Shown in pieces: positions 38,892-47,507 of a DNA stretch of 64,000 bases. The DNA lies in contig CAVOWK010000028.1 in NCBI GenBank assembly GCA_963700045.1, positions 1 through 64,000 on the forward strand. The letters are read 5' to 3'. The notes under the pieces are model-generated. The model was given only the letters and a program-made list of their open reading frames with translations, was not told the origin of the DNA and did no database searches. The translations under genes and the position numbers were made by a program. The stretch comes from RPQJ01 sp963700045. GTDB lineage: Bacteria > Pseudomonadota > Gammaproteobacteria > Steroidobacterales > Steroidobacteraceae. Every line of letters begins with the position of its first letter. Position 1 is the stretch's first letter.

Positions 38892-39635
38892 TCAGGCTGC
38901 CTGTTGCTGCAGGCGATGCGCGCGATGGTGGTCCATCGAGGAGGGCACGCGCGCGCCGGTCGTGAGGTAGGCGAGCAGGTCCTCGGCAAACGCGTGGAAG
39001 CTCGCGATGATCACGCGGTTGTTGCGCACCACCAGGTTGTAGCCGAGCACTGCCGGCACCGCGACGGCAAGGCCGAGCGCAGTCATGATCAGTGCTTCGC
39101 CCACGGGTCCCGCCACCTGGTCGAGCGAGGTCTCGCCCGACGCGCCGATGCGCACCAGCGCGTGGAAAATTCCCCACACCGTGCCGAACAGGCCGATGAA
39201 CGGCGCCGTGCTGCCGACCGTCGCAAGGAACGTGAGACCCGTTTCCAGGCGCTCCGTCTCGCGGTTGATCGAGGAGCGCAGCGAGCGGTCGAGGAACTCG
39301 GCCCGATGCAGCGTGCCCGCGACGCGCTCTTCGGTCAGGTGATCGTGATGCTCCATGGCGAACTCGCCGTCGAGCGCGATCTTGGAGAACGGCTCCCAGT
39401 CGGGCTGTTGCTCGAGGTAACCGAGGGCCTGGTCGGTCGGCGTCTTCCAGAACGTCGTTACGACGTGGTGCGAGCGCGTGCGGATGCGGATGACCCGCGC
39501 GGCCTTCAGGACGATGAAATACCACGAGACGATCGACATCAGGACCAGCAGACCGAAGACGAACAGCCCGACGGCGTCGGTCTGGCGCAGGAAGTTGGCG
39601 AAACTCATCGTGGTCAGGGCTTCGGTGGGATGCAT
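38892..39635 (-). CDS. exbB: biopolymer transport protein ExbB/TolQ
   Basis: A protein of 247 aa with three TM helices (about 20-40, 135-155, 175-200). The MotA/TolQ/ExbB signature TVGSTAPFIGLFGTVWGIFHAL and MTALGLAVAVPAVLGYN is present, with the conserved Thr/Glu-bearing segment VGEALIMTALG. It forms the pentameric proton channel around ExbD. The start may also be MSFANF, nine codons later. It lies 15 bases downstream of tonB. Confidence 0.93.
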   Translation of the reverse strand: MHPTEALTTMSFANFLRQTDAVGLFVFGLLVLMSIVSWYFIVLKAARVIRIRTRSHHVVTTFWKTPTDQALGYLEQQPDWEPFSKIALDGEFAMEHHDHLTEERVAGTLHRAEFLDRSLRSSINRETERLETGLTFLATVGSTAPFIGLFGTVWGIFHALVRIGASGETSLDQVAGPVGEALIMTALGLAVAVPAVLGYNLVVRNNRVIIASFHAFAEDLLAYLTTGARVPSSMDHHRAHRLQQQAA

Positions 39636-39650
39636 GGCTGGATCCTGTGG

Positions 39651-40355
39651 TCAGTCTGCCAACGAGAACGTGATGGGGACGATGCACCAGGCACGCAATG
39701 GCACGCCGTCGCGCTTCGCCGGCTCGAACCGCCAACCGCGCACGGCATCGAGCGCCGCCTGGTCGAGGCCCGCGTCGCCACTGCTGGTGCGGACTGCCGC
39801 GTCCTGGGGCCGCCCGTCCTCGCCGACGAGCACCCGCAGGCGCACCGTGCCTTCGATCCCCATGCGCAGGCAGCGCGGCGGGTAGATCGGTGGCTTCATG
39901 TCGAGCAGCTTCATCTTCCAGTACACGGGGGTCTGCTCGACCGGGGCCGCTGCGGTCGCGTCGCCGTCGACAGTCCCCTCGGGCATCGGCGGACCGGGCT
40001 CGCCCGGCAGCAACTCGTCGCCCAGTTCGTACTGTTTGACCTGCGTGTCGGGCGGGACCGGATCCGTGGTGGGCGTGTCCACGAGGATCGGCACGGGGCG
40101 CGTGATCCTGGGCGGCTGCTTGACCGCGTCGGTCGCGGTGTCCGGTGCCTGCTGCACCTCGGCTGGCAGGCGTGGCGGTGGCAGCTTGAGCAGGCTCACC
40201 TGGAAGACGGGCGGTGGCAACTCGTCCTGCTGGGGCTCGAGCCGGGTCAGCAGGAGCCGCCCGATGCCGGCGGCGTGCAGTGCGGTGACGAGCAGCAATA
40301 CCGACGCGGCGCCCCAGGTCAGGCGTTCGTCGTGAACGTATCGGTCGATCCGCAT
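39651..40355 (-). CDS. tonB: TonB energy-transducing protein
   Basis: A protein of 234 aa: a cytoplasmic N-terminus, one TM helix (about 15-36), a Pro/Asp/Thr-rich periplasmic spacer (about 45-150) and the TonB C-terminal domain (PPIYPPRCLRMGIEGTVRLRVLVGEDGRPQDAAV, WRFEPAKRDGVPL). It transduces the ExbBD motor to outer-membrane receptors. No TonB-dependent receptor gene is in the window, so the substrates are unknown. It is the first gene of the unit. Confidence 0.93.
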   Translation of the reverse strand: MRIDRYVHDERLTWGAASVLLLVTALHAAGIGRLLLTRLEPQQDELPPPVFQVSLLKLPPPRLPAEVQQAPDTATDAVKQPPRITRPVPILVDTPTTDPVPPDTQVKQYELGDELLPGEPGPPMPEGTVDGDATAAAPVEQTPVYWKMKLLDMKPPIYPPRCLRMGIEGTVRLRVLVGEDGRPQDAAVRTSSGDAGLDQAALDAVRGWRFEPAKRDGVPLRAWCIVPITFSLAD

Positions 40356-40428
40356 TCGGTGCCAGAGACGTGCCGCGTCTCGCTGCTCCGTCGCTGTGAC
40401 TGGACCGAATGTACTGGAAGAAAGCCCG

Positions 40429-40446
40429 GCCCGCGGCCCCGCGGGC
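40429..40446 (-). terminator. GC hairpin after the ACE-type peptidase gene
   Basis: GCCCGCGG (40429-40436) and CCGCGGGC (40439-40446) form an 8-bp stem. On the minus strand only a short TTTCTT follows a few bases later. It lies between the ACE gene stop and the tonB start and could end the peptide-cluster transcript. Confidence 0.4.
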
Positions 40447-40490
40447 TCAGCGAAAATGCGTAGTTGGCGATGGATTTGCCGAAGGTGGGT

Positions 40491-42329
40491 CTACCAGCCG
40501 CAGTGCTGGCCCTGGTTCTGTTGCTTGAGCCAGCCCTGCAACGGCTTGAAATACTCGATGATCGCCGAGCCGTCCATCTGCCGCGTGCCGGTCAGTTCAT
40601 AGAGCGTGTCCTGCCACGGCTGGCTGGCGCCCTTGGCGAGCATCGCGGCGAACCTCCTGCCGGCTTCCTCGTTGCCGTAGACCGAGCACTCCGACAGCGG
40701 GCCCTTGAACCCGGCCGCATCGCAGAGCGCCTTCTGGAACTGGAATTGCAGGATGAACGACAGGAAGTACCGCGTGTACGGCGTGTTGGCCGGGATGTGG
40801 TACTTCGCGCCCGGATCGAAGTCCGCTTCGGTGCGTTCCACCGGCGGGCGGATGCCCTGGTACTTCTCCCGCAACGCCCACCACGCCGCGTTGTAGTTCT
40901 CCGGCTGCACCTGGCCCGAGAACACCTGCCAGCGCCACTCGTCGATCATCTTGCCGAACGGCAGGAACGCGATCTTCTCCAGCGCCATCTTCATCTGCTG
41001 GTTGATGACGGCTTCATGGCTGGGCTTCGACTCGGGCACCAGCCCGATCTTCGCCAGGTACGCGGGCGTCATCGACAGGTTGATCGTATCGCCGACCGCC
41101 TCGTGGAAGCCATCGTGCGCGCCGTTCTGGAACATGAACGGCTGGTCCTTGTACCAGAGGTAGTAATACACGTGGCCGAGCTCGTGATAGATCGTGCGCA
41201 GTTCCTCGGCCGTGGGGCGGATGCACTGCTTGATGCGCACGTCTTCCTTGCCGTCCATGTGCCAGGCGCTCGCGTGACACTGCACGTCGCGGTCGCGCGG
41301 CTGCGCGAGCATCGAGCGCTCCCAGAAGGTCTGCGGCAGCGCCGGGAACGTGATCGACTGGTAGAACTGCTCGGCCGACTTCGTCATGCGGACCGGGTCG
41401 TACTTCTGCGCGACCAGCGCCGAGTCGACGTCGAGCGGACTCACGCCTGGATACGGTTCCATCAGCTCGTAGACCGCATCCCACTGCTGCGCCCACATGT
41501 TGCCGAACAGGTGCGCCGGAATCGGCTTGCCAGCCGGCACCTTGTCCTCGCCGTACTTCGCTGCGAGCTTGCCGCGCGCGTAGCACTGCAGGTCCTTGTA
41601 GAGCGGCTCGACCTGCTGGTAGAGACGCGCGGCTTCCCTGGTGAATTCGTCGGCTGGCATGTCGTAGCCCGACCGCCACATCGCGCCCACGTCCTTATAG
41701 CCGAGTTCACGCGCGCCTTCGTTCGCGAGTTCCGTGAAGCGGACATAGTCGGGACGCAGTCCGCGGGCCTGGTCGTGCCAGCCCTTCCAGGCGTCGAGCA
41801 GCTCGTCGTAATCCCGGCTCTTCTCCAGGACCGTCTTCAGCTGCACCTCGTCGCGGCACTCCTTCTCGCCTGCCCTGCAGTACTTGGCGGAGCCGTACTT
41901 GGCGTCCATGCCGGCGAGCAACGTGGCCAGTTCCGCCCGCTTCGCCGGATCGTCGGGTGCTGGTGCGGAGACACCGAGCTTCAGCAGGTCGATCGCGCGA
42001 CGTGATGCAGCGCTCATCGGCTTGCCGTCGAACTGCTTCGATTCTTCGACCGCCTTGCTGAAGGCGGCCAGGAAGCGCTCGTTGGCGCGGGCGCTCAGCA
42101 ACTGCGTGTCGACCGTGATGTAGGTGGCCTGCGTCCAGCCGGCTGCGTTCAGCTCGCGGGCGATGTCCGCGAACTCCCGGTTGAGCCGGGCGACGAACTC
42201 GTCGCCGGTTTCGGGGGCTGCGTGGCTCGCTGGCGCGACCGCACACAGCGCGATGGCGACAGCCGCGGCGAGGCGCGGACGCAGGCGCAAGGGAGAGGTG
42301 CAACGCGGGAAGGTACGGTTCTGGGACAT
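40491..42329 (-). CDS. ACE-type peptidyl-dipeptidase (peptidase family M2)
   Basis: A protein of 612 aa, exported (signal LAAAVAIALCAVAPASHAAP). It is a full-length single-domain homologue of angiotensin-converting enzyme: zinc motif HELGH (first His near residue 382; TIYHELGHVYYYLWYKDQP) and the third ligand Glu in GFHEAVGDT. The substrate-binding segments TPYTRYFLSFILQFQFQ and KMIDEWRW are also present. M2 enzymes remove dipeptides from peptide C-termini; an M2 enzyme is known from Xanthomonas. GGAGG five bases upstream fixes the ATG at 42329. It is last in the run after the GntR gene and three POT carriers, whose substrates are di/tripeptides. Confidence 0.95.
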   Translation of the reverse strand: MSQNRTFPRCTSPLRLRPRLAAAVAIALCAVAPASHAAPETGDEFVARLNREFADIARELNAAGWTQATYITVDTQLLSARANERFLAAFSKAVEESKQFDGKPMSAASRRAIDLLKLGVSAPAPDDPAKRAELATLLAGMDAKYGSAKYCRAGEKECRDEVQLKTVLEKSRDYDELLDAWKGWHDQARGLRPDYVRFTELANEGARELGYKDVGAMWRSGYDMPADEFTREAARLYQQVEPLYKDLQCYARGKLAAKYGEDKVPAGKPIPAHLFGNMWAQQWDAVYELMEPYPGVSPLDVDSALVAQKYDPVRMTKSAEQFYQSITFPALPQTFWERSMLAQPRDRDVQCHASAWHMDGKEDVRIKQCIRPTAEELRTIYHELGHVYYYLWYKDQPFMFQNGAHDGFHEAVGDTINLSMTPAYLAKIGLVPESKPSHEAVINQQMKMALEKIAFLPFGKMIDEWRWQVFSGQVQPENYNAAWWALREKYQGIRPPVERTEADFDPGAKYHIPANTPYTRYFLSFILQFQFQKALCDAAGFKGPLSECSVYGNEEAGRRFAAMLAKGASQPWQDTLYELTGTRQMDGSAIIEYFKPLQGWLKQQNQGQHCGW

Positions 42330-42352
42330 GGCGGCCTCCGGCAACGCCGGAC

Positions 42353-43132
42353 TCAGTCGAGGCCGACTTTCGTTTCGACGCGGTAACTGAAGAGGTCGGA
42401 ATTGTAGCGGGCCACGAGGTGATCCTGCAGCTGGCCCTGCGCGTCGTAAGAGAAGCGGACGAGCTTGAGCAGCGGCTTGCCGCTCGGGACGTCGAGCGCG
42501 CGGGCAACGTCAGGCGCCGCGCCTTCCGCGCTGAGGAAGCGCTCCATGCGCGCGATCTTGAGCCCGTAGCGCTCGAACAGCGTCAGCCGGCTCGCGCCCT
42601 CGAATTCCTTTTTCGGCATCGACGCCGAGAACTTGGGCGTCCACGAGACGTAGTGCGCGAACGGCCGGCCACTGGCGCTGCGCACCCGCACGAGCTGACA
42701 CACCCGGACACCGGCACCGAGGCCGAATGCCGTCTGCACGTCGGGCGGCGGCACCGCCATGCGCTTGAACAGGACCGTGAGCGTCGTGTCGCGGCCGAGG
42801 TCGCCGAGGCTTTCCGCGTTGGAGCCGAGCGGCGCGACGATCGGCGCGGGGCGGTCCGCGTGACTGACGAACGTGCCCTTGCCACGGTGCCGGACCACCA
42901 GACCCTTGGCGGCGAGCTCGACCAGCGTGCGCCGCGCGGTGATGCGCGAGACGTCGAAACCGTCCGCGAGTTCCTTCTCGGACGGCATGCGCGACGCGTT
43001 CGGCAGCACGCCCTTCACGATGGCGTCGTGCAGCACCGTGTACAGCTGGAAATACAGCGGCGAGGGCGAATCGGCGTCGATCAGCTCCCGGTCGAGCAGG
43101 GCGAGCGCCGCCGCGCCTTCGGTCTGTCTCAT
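42353..43132 (-). CDS. GntR-family (HutC/UTRA subfamily) transcriptional regulator
   Basis: A protein of 259 aa. Residues about 20-90 are a GntR winged helix (SPLYFQLYTVLHDAIVKG, PSEKELADGFDVSRITARRTLVEL, VVRHRGKGTFV). About 105-255 is a UTRA effector domain (RVCQLVRVRSASGRPFAHYVSW, LKIARMERFLSAEGAAPDVA). It sits between the POT1 gene (25-base gap) and the ACE gene (23-base gap). It therefore probably controls this peptide cluster in response to a small ligand such as a dipeptide or amino-acid derivative; that ligand is inference. Confidence 0.92.
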   Translation of the reverse strand: MRQTEGAAALALLDRELIDADSPSPLYFQLYTVLHDAIVKGVLPNASRMPSEKELADGFDVSRITARRTLVELAAKGLVVRHRGKGTFVSHADRPAPIVAPLGSNAESLGDLGRDTTLTVLFKRMAVPPPDVQTAFGLGAGVRVCQLVRVRSASGRPFAHYVSWTPKFSASMPKKEFEGASRLTLFERYGLKIARMERFLSAEGAAPDVARALDVPSGKPLLKLVRFSYDAQGQLQDHLVARYNSDLFSYRVETKVGLD

Positions 43133-43157
43133 GCAGGCGCTCCGTCGCCGTGTGCCA

Positions 43158-44528
43158 TCAGTGCTTGATGTCTTCGGCGCCGTGCATCCACCGCACCAGC
43201 GTGCCGGACAGCGTCCAGAGCACGATCGCAAAGAAGAAGAGCGTCCCGGCCAGGCCGCCGAAGATCGACAGCTCGCCGAGCGATTCGGCGTACGAGCCGA
43301 TGATGCCGGCCAGCCAGTTGGCGACGAAATTGATCAGGAACCAGACGCCCATCATCAGCGAGGCGAGGCGCAGCGGCGCGAGCTTCGTGACCATCGAGAG
43401 CCCGACCGGCGAGATGCAGAGTTCGCCCGTGGTGTGGAAGAAGTAGGCGATCACGAGCCACCACATGCTGGCCTTGGCGTCGCCGCCATGCGACTCGAGC
43501 GCTGCGGCTACCATTGCGAGGAAGCCGATGCCCGTCAGCACGAGGCCCATCGTCATCTTCTTCGGCGTCGCGGGATTGCGGCCGATCTCGCCGAGCTTGC
43601 TCCAGGCGACCGAGAACAGCGGCGCCAGCAGCACGATGAAGAGCGGGTTCAGCGACTGGAACCAGCCCGCCGGCACTTCGAACGTACCGATCATGCGGTC
43701 GGTCTTCTCCGCCGCGTACAGGTTCATCAGGCCGCCGGCCTGCTCGAACGCGGCCCAGAACAGCACGATGAACACGAACAGCATGAAGATCACGCGCAGG
43801 CGATCGACTTCGTCCGGCGTCAGCGGCTTTTTCTCGCCGCCCGCGAGTGCGGCAGCGCGGTGCGCGGCCGGCACCACGCCGATTTCGCCCAGGTACTTGC
43901 GCGCGAGCAGCAGCTGGATGATGACGGACAGGATCATGCCGACGCCGGCGGCGAAGTAGCCGTACGCCCAGCCCCTGGCCGGGTCTTCGCCGAGCGTCGA
44001 GCAGATGAGCGGCGCCAGGAACGCGCCCGCGTTGATGCCCATGTAGAAGATCGTGAACGCGCCGTCGCGACGCGCATCGCCTTCGGGGTACAGGTCGCCG
44101 ACCATCGTCGAGATGTTCGGCTTGAAGAAGCCGTTGCCGAGGACCAGCAGGACCAGGCCGATGTAGAACAGCTGCAGGTTGCCGGGAATCGCTGCCGCCA
44201 GCGTGAACTGGCCCGCGGCCATGACCAGGCCGCCGATGATCACCGACTTGCGCTGGCCGAGGTAGTTGTCGGCGAGCCAGCCGCCGAGCAGCGGCGTGAA
44301 GTAGACGAAGCCGGTGAAGAGACCGTACAGCTTGAGCGCCTCGGCCTGCGTCCAGCCGAAACCGGGGTTGGCTGTCTCGACGCCGGCCACCAGCGACAGC
44401 ACCAGCAGTGCGCGCATGCCGTAGTAGCTGAAGCGTTCCCACATCTCCGTCGCGAAGAGCAGGAACAGTCCTTTCGGGTGGCCGAGCAAGGTGCCTGCGG
44501 GCACGCCGGGTACTGCTGTACTGGACAT
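43158..44528 (-). CDS. POT-family proton-dependent di/tripeptide transporter (POT1)
   Basis: A protein of 456 aa with 12-14 hydrophobic segments. POT/PTR motifs: the N-terminal ExxER element (TEMWERFSYYGMRALLVL), the loop GGWLADNYLGQRKSVIIGG, FYMGINAGAFLAPLICS, and GELCISPVGLSMVTKLAP. It imports di- and tripeptides with protons. It is the last of three POT genes in the cluster and the one nearest GntR; a 115-base gap separates it from POT2 and may hold its own promoter. Confidence 0.94.
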   Translation of the reverse strand: MSSTAVPGVPAGTLLGHPKGLFLLFATEMWERFSYYGMRALLVLSLVAGVETANPGFGWTQAEALKLYGLFTGFVYFTPLLGGWLADNYLGQRKSVIIGGLVMAAGQFTLAAAIPGNLQLFYIGLVLLVLGNGFFKPNISTMVGDLYPEGDARRDGAFTIFYMGINAGAFLAPLICSTLGEDPARGWAYGYFAAGVGMILSVIIQLLLARKYLGEIGVVPAAHRAAALAGGEKKPLTPDEVDRLRVIFMLFVFIVLFWAAFEQAGGLMNLYAAEKTDRMIGTFEVPAGWFQSLNPLFIVLLAPLFSVAWSKLGEIGRNPATPKKMTMGLVLTGIGFLAMVAAALESHGGDAKASMWWLVIAYFFHTTGELCISPVGLSMVTKLAPLRLASLMMGVWFLINFVANWLAGIIGSYAESLGELSIFGGLAGTLFFFAIVLWTLSGTLVRWMHGAEDIKH

Positions 44529-44616
44529 TATTTTTTCGCTATTCCAATGGGTTGCGCCAGCGGGCGCGAGGCTGCAGAGTCTGGTGGATGTTGCGGTGCG
44601 AGGGCAAGCCGCCCGC

Positions 44617-44642
44617 GGAACAGGGGACGTGCACCTGTTTCC
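44617..44642. repeat. imperfect inverted repeat between POT2 and POT1
   Basis: GGAACAGG (44617-44624) and CCTGTTTCC (44634-44642) pair with one bulged T. It touches the POT2 stop codon and lies about 90 bases upstream of the POT1 start. It could be a processing hairpin or an operator for the nearby GntR regulator. Confidence 0.35.
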
Positions 44643-44643
44643 G

Positions 44644-46071
44644 CTACCTGATGCCGCCAGCCAGCCGCTGCACGCGGCCGGCGATCAGCAGCAGGGCGGT
44701 GCCCGCACCCAGCGCGACGAGTGCGATCTTCAGGTACTGGCCGGGCATCGACGCGACGTCCTGTGCATCGAACTCGCCGGCGACTAGACCGGCGAGCAAC
44801 AGGCCGAGCGACGTCGCCAGGAACCACAGTCCCATCATCTGGCCGACGAAGCGCGGCGGCGCGAGCTTCGACACCGAGCTGAGGCCCACGGGGCTCAGGC
44901 ACAACTCGCCGAAGCAATGCAGCAGGTAGGCCAGCAGCAGCCATTGCGGACCTGCGAGCCGGCCGCTGGCGACCACCGTGGCGGCACCCACCATCACGAC
45001 GAACCCCAGGCCGAGCAGCAGCAGGCCAAGCGCGAACTTGGCAGGAGCCGAAGGGTCGAGGTTGCGCCGGCCGAGGTGGATCCAGAGGGCGGAGAACGCC
45101 GGCGCGAACAGCAGGATGTAGAGCGCGCTCGGCGCCTGGAACCAGCCCGCGGGAATCTCGAAGCCGCCGACCATGCGGTCAGTGAACCGTTCCGCGAACA
45201 GGTTCAACGAGGAACCCGCCTGTTCGTAGCCGGCCCAGAACAGCGCGGACGCAACGAAGAGCGCGAGCACGACCAGCACGCGTCGGCGCTCGGTGCGGTC
45301 GAGACCGGCGAACGCGAGCAGGTAGCCGAAATACCCCACGGTCACGACGAGGATCGCAACGGCGGTCCAGCGTGCGACGTGCGTCGGGTCGAGCGTGACG
45401 ATGCCGGCCGCAATCAGCGTCGTGACGACGGCGACTGCAGCCAGCACGGCCACGACTCCGCGCCACTGCCGCTGGTCGGCTGCGAGCAGGGCTGGATGCG
45501 TGGGCCGCGCACGCTTGCCAGCGTCACCCAGGTGATGGCGCGTCAGCTGGAACTGCGCGAGCCCCAGGGCCATCGCGACCGCGGCACCCGCGAATCCCGC
45601 GCGCCAGCCGTACTGCTGCGCAAGCCAGGGCGTCGCCAGTGAGCCGATCAACGCGCCGACGTTGATCCCCAGGTAGAAGAGGGTGAACCCCGCGTCACGC
45701 GCGGCACCGCCTTGCGGATACAGCTGTGCAACCATCGCGCTGATGTTCGGCTTCAGCAGCCCGACGCCGAGCACGACCACGAGGCAACCGGTATAGAAGA
45801 GCGTGGGTCCCGCCGGAATCGCCAGCATGGTGTTGCCGGCGAGAATCAGCGCGGCTCCCCACACCACCGCACGCTGGGCGCCGAGCAGGCGGTCGGCGAG
45901 CCAGCCGCCGGGCAGCGCCATCAGGTACGTCGCCGTGGTGTAGAGGCCGTAGATCGCCGTGGCCTTGCGATCGTCGAGCCCGAAGCCGCCGGTCGCGACG
46001 GCGTCGACCAGGAACAGGATCAGGATCCCGCGCATGCCGTAATAGGTGAAGCGCTCCCACATCTCCGTCAT
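44644..46071 (-). CDS. POT-family peptide transporter (POT2), start uncertain
   Basis: At least 475 aa. It has the ExxER element (TEMWERFTYYGMRGILI), GGWLADRLLGAQRAVVWGA, FYLGINVGALIGS and GELCLSPVGLSSVSKLAP. From the ATG at 46071 the protein begins right at the first helix. The same frame continues upstream with FGHPRGLATLF, which aligns with the N-termini of POT1 and POT3 (GHPKG, GHPRA), but no ATG, GTG or TTG is found there. An ATT at 46117-46119 follows a G7-A tract by a normal ribosome-site distance and is a possible rare start; an indel is the alternative. It lies just after the amidohydrolase gene. Confidence 0.9.
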   Translation of the reverse strand: MTEMWERFTYYGMRGILILFLVDAVATGGFGLDDRKATAIYGLYTTATYLMALPGGWLADRLLGAQRAVVWGAALILAGNTMLAIPAGPTLFYTGCLVVVLGVGLLKPNISAMVAQLYPQGGAARDAGFTLFYLGINVGALIGSLATPWLAQQYGWRAGFAGAAVAMALGLAQFQLTRHHLGDAGKRARPTHPALLAADQRQWRGVVAVLAAVAVVTTLIAAGIVTLDPTHVARWTAVAILVVTVGYFGYLLAFAGLDRTERRRVLVVLALFVASALFWAGYEQAGSSLNLFAERFTDRMVGGFEIPAGWFQAPSALYILLFAPAFSALWIHLGRRNLDPSAPAKFALGLLLLGLGFVVMVGAATVVASGRLAGPQWLLLAYLLHCFGELCLSPVGLSSVSKLAPPRFVGQMMGLWFLATSLGLLLAGLVAGEFDAQDVASMPGQYLKIALVALGAGTALLLIAGRVQRLAGGIR

Positions 46072-46144
46072 GAAGAGCGTGGCGAGTCCCCGCGGATGCC
46101 CGAACCACTGGTCCCGAATGGCGCGTCCCCCCCGGTCTTGCGGC

Positions 46145-47461
46145 CTATTGCTTGTACACGGTTCCCTGCTTCATGACGAACTCGACGTCGTCCATTGCGT
46201 GGATGTCCGCGAGCGGGTCGCGCGTCACGGCGACGATGTCGGCCGCGTAGCCGGGAGCAATTTGTCCCACCTCGGCTTCGATGCCGAGTGCCTCGGCGCC
46301 GACCTTCGTGGCCGCCTGGATCGCCTGCATCGGCGTCATCCCGTACTGCACCATGTACGCGAGCTGCTTCGGCGCGTCCTTGTGCGGATGCACGCCGGTG
46401 TCGGTCCCCATCGTGAGCTTGATGCCCATCTGCACGGCCTTGCGGAAATTGTCGCGCTGCGCCTGCGCCACTTCGCGGTCCTTGCGCAGGAACTCCTCCA
46501 GCTCGCCGCGCTTCGGGCCCTGGGACTGCGTGTATTCGGTGTTCAGGATGTCCATCGACAGGAACGCGCCCGTCTTCTTCGCCAGGTCGAGGCCTTCCTG
46601 GTCGATCAGGCTCGCATGCTCGATCGTGTCGACGCCGGCCTTGAGCGCGACCTTGATGCCGTTGGCGCCGTGCGCATGCACCGCGACCTTGCGGCCGTGC
46701 ATGTGGGCTTCGTCGACGATCGCGGCGACTTCTTCCGGCGTGTACTGCTGCGCGCCGACGCGCGTGCCCTTGGAGAACACGCCGCCGGTGCCGCAGTACT
46801 TGATCAAGTCCGCGCCGTACTTCACGTTCTTGCGCACCATCGCGCGCACCGCGTCGACGCCGTCGGCCACGCCTTCACCGCGATCGTTGTATTCGGGCGC
46901 GAGCATGTTGCTGTCGCAATGGCCGCCGGTGATGCCCAGCGCCGGGCCCGACGCCAGGATGCGGGGCCCGATGACGTCGCCGGCGTTGATGGCGTCGCGC
47001 AGCGCGACGTCCGAGTAACCGCTGGCGCCGACGTTGCGGATCGTCGTCACGCCGGAGAGCAGCGTCTCGCGGCCGAAGCGCGCACCCAGCAGCGCCTCGC
47101 GCGGAATGGAAATGCCGTAGCCGTAATACGGTGGCAGCGTCGGGTCGCCCGTGACGTGGGTGTGCGTGTCGATCAGGCCCGGCATGACGGTCTTGTGCGA
47201 GAGGTCGATGACCGTTGCGCCTGGCGGCACGACCGTCACGCCCGCAGCGCCCACCGCGCTGATCTTGCCGCCCTGCACGACGATCACCTGGTCATTGCGC
47301 ACCCGGCCCGTCGCCACGTCGATGAGCTTGCCCGCCTTGATCACCGTGACGGGTTCGGGGGCCGCGGCCGGCGGCACGTCGGCGGCGAAGACGGTCGGGA
47401 TCGCACACGCCGCGAAGGCAGCGAACACACGGCGGACGGACAGGCGCGAAGTCGGACGCAT
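46145..47461 (-). CDS. exported amidohydrolase-superfamily enzyme (prolidase-like)
   Basis: A protein of 438 aa. The signal peptide contains VRRVFAAFAACAI, a possible twin-arginine motif. Amidohydrolase blocks: the metal HxH in PGLIDTHTHV (near residue 100), the Lys of LIKYCGTGG (bridging carboxylysine), HAHGANGIKVALKAGVDTIEHA, and the last Asp in LTMGTDTGVHPH. Related periplasmic proteins include Xaa-Pro and Xaa-Arg dipeptidases as well as imidazolonepropionase-like enzymes. Flanked by POT carriers and with an ACE gene nearby, a role in cutting dipeptides is most likely; specificity is inferred. Confidence 0.87.
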   Translation of the reverse strand: MRPTSRLSVRRVFAAFAACAIPTVFAADVPPAAAPEPVTVIKAGKLIDVATGRVRNDQVIVVQGGKISAVGAAGVTVVPPGATVIDLSHKTVMPGLIDTHTHVTGDPTLPPYYGYGISIPREALLGARFGRETLLSGVTTIRNVGASGYSDVALRDAINAGDVIGPRILASGPALGITGGHCDSNMLAPEYNDRGEGVADGVDAVRAMVRKNVKYGADLIKYCGTGGVFSKGTRVGAQQYTPEEVAAIVDEAHMHGRKVAVHAHGANGIKVALKAGVDTIEHASLIDQEGLDLAKKTGAFLSMDILNTEYTQSQGPKRGELEEFLRKDREVAQAQRDNFRKAVQMGIKLTMGTDTGVHPHKDAPKQLAYMVQYGMTPMQAIQAATKVGAEALGIEAEVGQIAPGYAADIVAVTRDPLADIHAMDDVEFVMKQGTVYKQ

Positions 47462-47507
47462 TCAGGTCTCCAGTCTCGGGACGAACGATGGATGGCGGCG
47501 ACGCAGC

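Noticed and set aside
40491..42329. Eukaryotic contamination because of the ACE homologue
   Set aside because: The gene has a bacterial signal peptide, GGAGG ribosome site, matching codon use and bacterial neighbours; M2 peptidases are known in Xanthomonas.
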